A stretch of DNA of 14,207 nucleotides from Methylotenera_A sp040079935. Lineage in GTDB: Bacteria; Pseudomonadota; Gammaproteobacteria; Burkholderiales; Methylophilaceae. Below the pieces are notes generated by a model. The model was not told the DNA's origin and made no database searches. It was given only the letters and a program-made list of their open reading frames with translations. The position numbers and the translations under genes were made by a program. Positions within the stretch are counted from its first letter, which is position 1; the number at the start of each line of letters is the position of its first letter. Location: contig JBEBJI010000042.1 in the NCBI GenBank assembly GCA_040079935.1, forward strand, positions 1 to 14,207, written 5' to 3'. Shown piece by piece: positions 8,688 through 14,207 of this stretch.

Positions 8688-8746
8688 TTAAAAAGAACTG
8701 CCCTGCAAACCAATATCCATGCGGCTTGCAGGGAATCTATTTTTAA
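8688..8746 (+). repeat. Palindromic repeat copy B, possible rep terminator
   Basis: A perfect 8-base stem, CCCTGCAA (8701-8708) and TTGCAGGG (8726-8733), encloses a 17-base loop with the conserved core CCAATATCCATGCG (8710-8723). It is flanked by TTAAAAA (8688-8694) and its exact complement TTTTTAA (8740-8746). The T-rich right flank makes it a plausible terminator for rep, 54 bases after the stop codon. This is the best-formed of the three copies in the window. Confidence 0.78.
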
Positions 8747-8760
8747 TTATATTTAAAAGT

Positions 8761-8766
8761 TATAAT
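8761..8766 (+). promoter_or_regulatory. Possible -10 element for the GGDEF-EAL gene
   Basis: A perfect TATAAT lies 41 bases before ATG 8808, just beyond repeat copy B. The matching -35 position (about 8738-8743, TATTTT) is poor and falls in the T-rich flank of the repeat. In such AT-rich sequence this could be chance. Confidence 0.3.
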
Positions 8767-8807
8767 AATCCACCCTTTAATCTGCTTAAGAGCCACCCTA
8801 TTCCACC

Positions 8808-11753
8808 ATGAATGTCGGGCGTAAACTGATGTTGATTGTTGTCACCAGTGTCGCGCTGGTGACAATTCCTGCTGCGATAGGTATTTACCAATTTACAAAA
8901 ATTAAATTACTCACCAGCGAAGCAGCAGAATTAAAAAAAGAAACGAACGCCATCATTGCAACAGCCTCGCAAAACTTGTCGGGTTACGAACTTAGCCTTA
9001 AAGCTTTATCTAACACGCTCAGCAAGGCGCTCACTTTGCCGCCACAAAAAGGTGAAGAAGAAGCTTTTGACCTTTTAATTCAAAAATCTCCTGATGGCGC
9101 TTGGCGTAGCAAACATAAAAGCAAAGTTGACGATATGCAAAGCGGCCTTTTTTTGCCTCCAAACGCCAAACTAGATGCCGCACAAAAGCGGCTGCACTTA
9201 CGCAGCAAACAAGTATTAGATGCATTTAGTAGCTCAATTAAATCAGCAACTGGCAATATATGGCTGCTGACTTTGGACAAAACTGAAGTGATTTTTGATT
9301 ACAGCTACCCCAATTATGTGGATGAGATGACAGCGGACACTGATTACACAAAAACACCATGGATGACATTGGGCGACCCTGCCATTAACCCGCAACGTCG
9401 TTTGCGCTGGACGCCACCAAGTTATGATGCGCCATCTAAACAGTGGCTGATAAGCGCCGTGATGCCCGTAGATGTGAATGGTCACTGGCTTGGCACAATC
9501 GGACGTGACTTTACCCTGAGTGATGCGCTATCCACGCTTTTGCAACATAACAAGCGCTATGAAGGGGAGCAGCAATTTTTGCTTGATGCGGAAGGTAATT
9601 ACATACAAGCTGGGCCGTGGCAAGCTGAACTGGAAACTAAGCAAGAAAATTTTAGACCTGACCTCAGTAATGAGCCTGACCTTGCCAAACTGTTTAGCCA
9701 AAGAGACCCTGCCTCAAAAGTGCATTTATTGGATGAGAAATTGTCCCTACAAGGACGCGATTACTTGTCGGTTGATATTCCAATTACGGTCGCAGGTTGG
9801 CACTATTACCGCCTTATTCCGACCAGTAAAATTTTAGCGCCTTTGCGCCAATTATTTTACGCCTTGGTGGCGATGATACTAGGCACTGGCTTACTAGTAG
9901 GTTTTTTGATAGATATTGCCGTGAAACGCAATATTGTCAATCGACTGCAGGTATTGGCTAACGCCGTACGCAGATATGGCTTAGGCGAATTAGATGCGCG
10001 CGCAGACCTTAGTGGCGATGATGAAATCGCTAAAACATCGCAAGAGTTCAATGCCATGGCAGGCCAATTTAAAGCCACGTTGGATGCACTGCCCGACATG
10101 CTATTTGAATTTGGGCTTGATGGCACATACCACAGCGTCCACACGCCGACCGACGACTATCTACTTGCACCAGCCAAAGAGTTAATCGGCAAAACCGTGT
10201 CAGAAGTGCTACCTGCTGAACATGCAGCAATGATAATGACGGCAATACAAGAGGCGAACGAAACTGGCTATTCGCAAGGCAAACAATATCAACGCATGAC
10301 TTCGCAAGGTTTAACCTGGTTTGAGCTTTCGATTGCAAAAAAAGCGGGGGGCGACAGTCAAAATCCACGCTTCATAGCCATTTCTCGCAATGTCACCGAA
10401 CGTAAATTGGCCGCAGAAAAAATTCAACATCTCGCATTTTATGACTCTCTCACCGGCTTGCCAAATCGACGCTTACTGCTAGATAGACTCAACCACGCGC
10501 TTTCCAGCAGTGCACGCAGTGGTCGATCTGGCGCAATACTTTTTCTTGATCTAGACAACTTCAAAACGCTTAATGACACGCTCGGGCACAGCATTGGCGA
10601 CCAATTACTGCAAGAAGTGGGCAAACGCCTCACAGAATGCCTGCGTGAAGGCGATACAGTAGCGCGCTTAGGTGGTGATGAGTATGTGGCAGTGCTGGAA
10701 GATTTAAGCGATCAAGATATTGAAACTGCTGCGCAGGCGGAAATTATTGCCAATAAAATTCTCTCTGCGCTAAATCGGCCATATATTCTTGCCGCGCGTG
10801 ATTATCACAACACACCTAGCATTGGCGTCACTTTGTTTAAAGGCCACAAGATTGAAGTAGAAGAATTATTAAGACAAGCCGATATTGCGATGTATCAAGC
10901 CAAAAAAGCTGGTCGCAATACAGTGCGCTTTTTTAATCCACAAATGCAGGAAAATATCACGCACCGCGCCGCGTTAGAAAACGAACTGCGCGTAGCGCTT
11001 GAACAGCAACAATTTCAATTGTATTATCAAATTCAGGTGAATCACTTAGGTGGTGCATTTGGTGCTGAAGCTCTACTTCGCTGGGCACATCCAGAGCGCG
11101 GCTTGCTGCCGCCGTTTCAATTTGTTCCGCTGGCTGAAGAAACCAGCTTGATTTTACCCATCGGTGATTGGGTGCTAGAGACGGCTTGCGCACAAATTAA
11201 AGCTTGGCAAAGAAACAAACACACTAGCAAACTTGTGCTCTCTATCAACGTAAGCGCCAAACAATTTCACCAAGAATATTTTGTAGAACAAGTACAGGCG
11301 GCAGTGCTGGACAATGGTATCAACCCAGCCTTACTAAAGCTGGAACTGACTGAGAGCATGCTACTAAATGATTCCACTAGCACGATTGAAACTATGACTG
11401 CGCTAAAAGAAATCGGCGTGCAATTCTCGCTGGATGACTTTGGCACGGGCTTTTCTTCACTGCAATATCTCAAACGCATCCCTTTAAATCAGCTAAAAAT
11501 CGATCAAACCTTTGTACGCGATATCGCCGTGGATGCAAGCGATCAAGCCATCGTGCAAACGATTATCGCCATGGCAAAAACCTTAAATCTTAATGTGATT
11601 GCCGAAGGCGTAGAAACAAAACAACAACAGGTACTATTACTAGCTAGCGGCTGCAAGCATTTTCAGGGCTATTTATTTGGCAAACCATTACCCATTAAAG
11701 AATTTGAGAAAAAGCTCAAACCTAAGCTAAAACCTAGCTCTACTACAGTATAA
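8808..11753 (+). CDS. Cache-HAMP-PAS-GGDEF-EAL cyclic-di-GMP signalling protein
   Basis: This is an inner-membrane c-di-GMP turnover protein of 981 residues. An N-terminal helix (about 8-28) and a second one (about 347-370) bracket a periplasmic Cache-like sensor of roughly 320 residues. HAMP (about 371-422), PAS (about 423-535, ending FIAISRNVTERK), GGDEF (about 540-705) and EAL (about 715-968) follow. The cyclase motif is GGDEY (622-626), a variant of GGDEF/GGEEF, with an inhibitory-site REGD (613-616) five residues before it. The EAL domain keeps EAL (754-756), the Asn in INVSAKQF, Glu846 in LELTES, DDFGTG (876-881), Lys897 and Glu933. It should therefore hydrolyse c-di-GMP; cyclase activity is possible but less sure. 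ATG 8808 lacks a clear Shine-Dalgarno. Uup starts 36 bases downstream without a terminator, so read-through into uup is likely. I assign no gene symbol because such proteins are numerous and ligand-specific. Confidence 0.9.
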   Translation: MNVGRKLMLIVVTSVALVTIPAAIGIYQFTKIKLLTSEAAELKKETNAIIATASQNLSGYELSLKALSNTLSKALTLPPQKGEEEAFDLLIQKSPDGAWRSKHKSKVDDMQSGLFLPPNAKLDAAQKRLHLRSKQVLDAFSSSIKSATGNIWLLTLDKTEVIFDYSYPNYVDEMTADTDYTKTPWMTLGDPAINPQRRLRWTPPSYDAPSKQWLISAVMPVDVNGHWLGTIGRDFTLSDALSTLLQHNKRYEGEQQFLLDAEGNYIQAGPWQAELETKQENFRPDLSNEPDLAKLFSQRDPASKVHLLDEKLSLQGRDYLSVDIPITVAGWHYYRLIPTSKILAPLRQLFYALVAMILGTGLLVGFLIDIAVKRNIVNRLQVLANAVRRYGLGELDARADLSGDDEIAKTSQEFNAMAGQFKATLDALPDMLFEFGLDGTYHSVHTPTDDYLLAPAKELIGKTVSEVLPAEHAAMIMTAIQEANETGYSQGKQYQRMTSQGLTWFELSIAKKAGGDSQNPRFIAISRNVTERKLAAEKIQHLAFYDSLTGLPNRRLLLDRLNHALSSSARSGRSGAILFLDLDNFKTLNDTLGHSIGDQLLQEVGKRLTECLREGDTVARLGGDEYVAVLEDLSDQDIETAAQAEIIANKILSALNRPYILAARDYHNTPSIGVTLFKGHKIEVEELLRQADIAMYQAKKAGRNTVRFFNPQMQENITHRAALENELRVALEQQQFQLYYQIQVNHLGGAFGAEALLRWAHPERGLLPPFQFVPLAEETSLILPIGDWVLETACAQIKAWQRNKHTSKLVLSINVSAKQFHQEYFVEQVQAAVLDNGINPALLKLELTESMLLNDSTSTIETMTALKEIGVQFSLDDFGTGFSSLQYLKRIPLNQLKIDQTFVRDIAVDASDQAIVQTIIAMAKTLNLNVIAEGVETKQQQVLLLASGCKHFQGYLFGKPLPIKEFEKKLKPKLKPSSTTV

Positions 11754-11789
11754 TCAACGCCCTTCTAGCTTCACCTTTATAAGCCACTC

Positions 11790-13700
11790 ATGCCTTTTAT
11801 TACTTTAGATAACGCCTCACTCGCTTTTGGCCACCACGCCCTGCTCGACCACGCCGCCTTTCAGCTAGACGCAGGCGAGCGCGTGGGCTTGATTGGGCGC
11901 AATGGTGCTGGCAAATCGAGTTTGCTCAAAGCCATTGCTGGCACCATTAAGTTAGATGACGGAACAATTTGGCGCGCTTCGAACGCGCGCATTGTTTACG
12001 TGCCGCAAGAACCAGAACTGGATACCACGCACACCGTTTTTGAGGCCGTTGCGGAAGGTTTGGGTGCACTACAGCAAATTATTATCGATTATCACCAAGT
12101 GACGCACGATATAGGCATGCCAGATGCGGATATTGAGCATTTAATGGAAAAAATGCAGCATTTGCAGCACGACTTAGATGTGCAAAATGGCTGGGCGGCA
12201 CAAAGCCGCGTGGAGACGGTTTTATCTCGCTTAAAACTAGATGCAGACGCGCTAGTTTCTACACTTTCTGGTGGTTGGAGAAAAAGAGTCGCATTAGGTC
12301 GCGCACTGGTAGCAGAGCCGGAGGTTTTATTGCTGGATGAGCCGACCAATCATTTGGATTTAGAAGCGATTGAATGGTTAGAAGATTTATTGTTGAGCTT
12401 TCAAGGCAGTGTACTTTTTATTACGCATGACAGACGTTTTTTGGACAAACTCGCCACGCGAATCACTGAATTAGACCGCGGCATTTTGACCGATTTCGTC
12501 GGCAACTTTACAGCTTACCAAGTTAAAAAAGAAGAATTAGTAGCGGTAGAAGAAACGCACGCCGCCAAGTTTGATAAAGTGTTGGCACAAGAGGAAGTGT
12601 GGATTAGACAAGGCATTAAGGCGCGCCGCACCCGCAACGAAGGTCGCGTGCGTCGCTTAGAAGCGCTACGCTTAGAGCGCGCTGCACGCCGCGAGCGCCA
12701 AGGCAACGTGAGACTGAATTTAGATGCTGGCGAACGTAGCGGTAAGCTAGTGGCAGAGCTTGAAAATGTAAGCAAATCGTATGGCGATAAAGTTTTAATT
12801 AAAAATTTCTCCACGCGTATTTTGCGCGGTGACAAAATCGGTTTACTCGGCCCAAATGGCGTTGGCAAAACAACTTTGCTCAAACTTATTTTGGGTGATA
12901 TTGAAGCCGATAGCGGAAAGATTCTGCGCGGCACAAAAATCAACGTTGCTTACTTTGACCAAATGCGCGAACAATTAGACGAAGAAGCGACACTGGCTGA
13001 TACCATCAGCCCAGGCTCAGATTTTGTAGAAATCGGCAACGAGCGCAAGCACGTCATCAGTTATTTGGAAGATTTTTTATTTCCGCCGCAGCGTTCGCGC
13101 TCGCCTGTAAAATCGCTCTCTGGCGGCGAACGAAACCGTTTGTTACTCGCGCGTTTATTCGCTCGCCCTGCCAATGTTTTAGTGCTGGATGAGCCAACCA
13201 ACGACTTGGATATTGATACGCTAGAGTTGCTAGAAAGCTTGCTGCAAGAGTTTACTGGTACGCTATTTTTAGTGAGCCATGACCGCGCGTTTTTAGAGAA
13301 TACTGTCACACAAGTGATTGCGTTTGAAGGCAACGGAAAACTCACGGAATTTGGCGGCGGTTATGACGACTGGCAACGCTATAATTCACAGCAAAAGAAT
13401 CAAGACTTACAAAAAAAACAGCCTGCCCTGCAAGCCAATATCCATGCGCCTTCTGGAGCATCTAAATCGGATGCAAAAACACAAACAAAATTAAGTTTTA
13501 AAGAACAAAAAGAGTTGGAAGAAATTCCCGCCAAAATTGAACAGCTAGAAACTGAAAAAGCCGAGATAAATCAACAACTTGCCGATGGTGAGCTTTACAA
13601 AAATCAAGGTGAAAAAGCAAAGACCTTGCAAGTAAGATTAGTCGAAATTGAAAGCCAGCTAGAAAACCACCTCACGCGCTGGGAAGCACTCGATTCATAG
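11790..13700 (+). CDS. uup: ABC-F family ATPase Uup
   Basis: This is a soluble ABC-F protein with two ATPase domains and no membrane segment. The family acts on ribosomes or, for E. coli Uup, is also linked to precise transposon excision and branched DNA. It has 636 residues (E. coli Uup 635). Domain 1 has Walker A GRNGAGKS (36-43), signature LSGGW (159-163) and Walker B LLLDEP (180-185) followed by TNHLD. The charged linker EEVWIRQGIKARRTRNEGRVRRL (part of about 265-300) is typical of Uup. Domain 2 has GPNGVGKT (354-361), LSGGE (443-447) and LVLDEP (464-469) followed by TNDLD. A Gln/Lys-rich linker and a coiled-coil C-terminal domain (about 570-634) finish it. Residues 545-553 are encoded by a copy of the window's palindromic repeat. 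ATG 11790 has no clear Shine-Dalgarno. It is probably co-transcribed with the GGDEF-EAL gene 36 bases upstream. Confidence 0.93.
   Translation: MPFITLDNASLAFGHHALLDHAAFQLDAGERVGLIGRNGAGKSSLLKAIAGTIKLDDGTIWRASNARIVYVPQEPELDTTHTVFEAVAEGLGALQQIIIDYHQVTHDIGMPDADIEHLMEKMQHLQHDLDVQNGWAAQSRVETVLSRLKLDADALVSTLSGGWRKRVALGRALVAEPEVLLLDEPTNHLDLEAIEWLEDLLLSFQGSVLFITHDRRFLDKLATRITELDRGILTDFVGNFTAYQVKKEELVAVEETHAAKFDKVLAQEEVWIRQGIKARRTRNEGRVRRLEALRLERAARRERQGNVRLNLDAGERSGKLVAELENVSKSYGDKVLIKNFSTRILRGDKIGLLGPNGVGKTTLLKLILGDIEADSGKILRGTKINVAYFDQMREQLDEEATLADTISPGSDFVEIGNERKHVISYLEDFLFPPQRSRSPVKSLSGGERNRLLLARLFARPANVLVLDEPTNDLDIDTLELLESLLQEFTGTLFLVSHDRAFLENTVTQVIAFEGNGKLTEFGGGYDDWQRYNSQQKNQDLQKKQPALQANIHAPSGASKSDAKTQTKLSFKEQKELEEIPAKIEQLETEKAEINQQLADGELYKNQGEKAKTLQVRLVEIESQLENHLTRWEALDS
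13423..13448 (+). repeat. Palindromic repeat copy C inside the uup coding region
   Basis: It matches 8698-8723 (copy B) at 25 of 26 bases, differing only at the base before the core CCAATATCCATGCG (13435-13448). An A-run precedes it, as in the other copies. The right arm (CCTTCTGG, 13449-13456) is diverged, so the hairpin is broken. It is read in frame as PALQANIHAPS at about residues 545-555 of Uup, in the flexible linker before the coiled coil. Confidence 0.78.
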
Positions 13701-13755
13701 AAGTAATGTATCAAAGAAATAATGTTGTCAAACCACTGATTGCATTGAATCGCGT

Positions 13756-13761
13756 TAGAAT
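13756..13761 (+). promoter_or_regulatory. Possible -10 element of the tRNA-Arg gene
   Basis: TAGAAT matches the consensus at 5 of 6 bases and would start transcription near 13768, just before the mature 5' end at 13772. No good -35 is found at the right spacing (TTGTCA at 13725-13730 is too far away). Read-through from uup is an alternative. Confidence 0.35.
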
Positions 13762-13771
13762 AAGGTTTTGT

Positions 13772-13846
13772 GTCCTTGTGGTGAAACGGATATCACCGGC
13801 CCCTCCTAAGGGTCAGTTTCAGGTTCGAGTCCTGACGGGGACACCA
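13772..13846 (+). tRNA. tRNA-Arg (anticodon CCU)
   Basis: The full cloverleaf can be drawn. The acceptor stem is GTCCTTG with CGGGGAC (with G-U pairs). The D stem is GTGA/TCAC. The anticodon stem is GGCCC/GGGTC around loop CTCCTAA, with anticodon CCT at 13805-13807. A 4-base variable region is followed by T stem TCAGG/CCTGA around TTCGAGT. The discriminator is A and the CCA end is encoded (13844-13846). It decodes the rare arginine codon AGG. No integrase or attachment-site duplication is visible beside it. Confidence 0.95.
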
Positions 13847-13895
13847 TTAAAATAGTTTTACGACTGTCGCCTTAAGCGTAAACTAATCGCTAAAT

Positions 13896-13924
13896 TTGCA
13901 CTCTTACCTGCACAATTTTAAAAT
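13896..13924 (+). promoter_or_regulatory. Possible promoter of the peroxiredoxin gene
   Basis: TTGCAC (13896-13901) and TAAAAT (13919-13924) are 17 bases apart. Initiation near 13931 would exclude the ATG at 13927, make the ATG at 13933 nearly leaderless, and leave a normal leader for ATG 13996. The -35 matches at only 3 of 6 bases. Confidence 0.35.
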
Positions 13925-13926
13925 TT

Positions 13927-14207
13927 ATGTTAATGAAAATTACTTTTTATAGCGTTATTTTGTTGATTGCTTTTTTAGGCTATAGGAGCATAAGCATGGC
14001 GGCTACCACACCCAAAGTTGGCGAACAAGCGCCCGACTTTAATTTGCCCAATGCCAAAGGCGAGATGGTCAGTTTGGCCAGCTTTAAAGGCGGCTGGGTT
14101 GTTTTATATTTTTACCCAAAAGATGACACGCCGGGTTGCACCAAAGAAGCCTGCACGTTTCGCGATGATTTGCACAAGCTGGAAAAACTAGGCGCAAAAG
14201 TGGTGGG
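13927..14207 (+). CDS. bcp: Peroxiredoxin, PrxQ/Bcp family, 5' part only
   Basis: This is a thiol peroxidase that reduces hydrogen peroxide and organic peroxides using a cysteine pair. The visible 93 residues contain KVGEQAPDFNLPN, the strand VVLYFYPKDDTPGCT with the peroxidatic Cys71, and Cys76 four residues later. That C-x4-C spacing is typical of atypical 2-Cys Bcp/PrxQ enzymes. The gene runs off the window. The start is ambiguous. From ATG 13927 or 13933 the N-terminus reads as a signal peptide: Lys, a hydrophobic run SVILLIAFLG, then SMA before the mature part, giving a periplasmic enzyme. From ATG 13996, which has AGGAG 7 bases upstream, it is a cytosolic Bcp starting MAATTPKVG. I list the longest form because the signal-like segment looks real and other genes here also lack Shine-Dalgarno sites. 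An in-frame stop at 13891 limits it upstream. Confidence 0.85.
   Translation, partial: MLMKITFYSVILLIAFLGYRSISMAATTPKVGEQAPDFNLPNAKGEMVSLASFKGGWVVLYFYPKDDTPGCTKEACTFRDDLHKLEKLGAKVV
13984..13988 (+). promoter_or_regulatory. Shine-Dalgarno before the internal peroxiredoxin start
   Basis: AGGAG stands 7 bases before ATG 13996, one of the strongest Shine-Dalgarno sequences I see in this window. If used, it would give a cytosolic peroxiredoxin without the signal-like leader. Confidence 0.5.

Noticed and set aside
12515..12943. A 142-residue minus-strand frame opposite uup
   Set aside because: Its low-complexity Ser/Arg/Leu composition is the antisense of Uup's charged linker and second Walker A region. 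Not a gene.
13198..13216. Fourth copy of the repeat core (TGGATATTG within uup)
   Set aside because: Only 9 bases match, without arms or flanks, and they encode the conserved LDID after Walker B. Chance similarity.
3263..13448. The repeat core as a DNA uptake sequence like those of Neisseria or Haemophilus
   Set aside because: Three copies in 14 kb is sparser than known uptake sequences, and the core is tied to hairpin arms and flanks. It cannot be excluded without genome-wide counts, but the palindromic element explanation fits better.
13772..13846. tRNA-Arg(CCU) as the attachment site of an integrated element
   Set aside because: There is no integrase and no repeat of the tRNA 3' end in the window, and both neighbours are ordinary chromosomal genes.
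13857..13882. Inverted repeat TTTACG/CGTAAA after the tRNA
   Set aside because: A 6-base AT-rich stem with a 14-base loop and no T-run; not a convincing terminator.

Overview
The window looks like chromosomal DNA of an AT-leaning betaproteobacterium. The gene set (YlqF/RbgA GTPase, KdpD/KdpE-like pair, Kup, Rep, Uup, PrxQ/Bcp peroxiredoxin), the protein sequence style and the moderate base composition suggest the Methylophilaceae (Methylotenera/Methylophilus type). That assignment is inference from familiarity, not from a search. Coding density is high, no gap exceeds about 200 bases, and I see no insertion sequence, integrase, phage gene or CRISPR array.

Layout: (1) 90-974, circularly permuted ribosome-assembly GTPase YlqF/RbgA. 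(2) 1049-3224, a two-gene operon for a short KdpD-like sensor kinase and a KdpE-like regulator that overlap by 11 bases. (3) 3414-5318, the Kup potassium transporter. (4) 5340-6530 on the minus strand, a membrane diguanylate cyclase convergent with kup. (5) 6640-8634, Rep-type DNA helicase, divergent from the cyclase. (6) 8808-11753, a large Cache-HAMP-PAS-GGDEF-EAL cyclic-di-GMP protein. (7) 11790-13700, ABC-F ATPase Uup. (8) 13772-13846, tRNA-Arg(CCU). (9) 13927-14207, a peroxiredoxin cut by the window edge, whose start decides whether it is exported or cytosolic.

How the genes relate: the Kdp-like regulators sit directly upstream of kup, and no kdpFABC genes are in the window. Control of Kup, a constitutive K+ importer in E. 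coli, by a reduced Kdp system is therefore a reasonable hypothesis. Two separate c-di-GMP enzymes flank rep: one a synthase, the other a synthase/phosphodiesterase hybrid with an intact EAL catalytic set. YlqF, Rep and Uup are housekeeping nucleotide-dependent enzymes of ribosome assembly, replication and ABC-F function.

The main unexplained signal is a dispersed palindromic repeat. The 14-base core CCAATATCCATGCG occurs three times: minus strand after kdpE (3263-3276), plus strand after rep (8710-8723), and plus strand inside the uup reading frame (13435-13448). The two intergenic copies lie in the loop of hairpins with A-rich left and T-rich right flanks. The uup copy matches the post-rep copy at 25 of 26 bases and is translated in frame as part of the linker before the C-terminal coiled coil.
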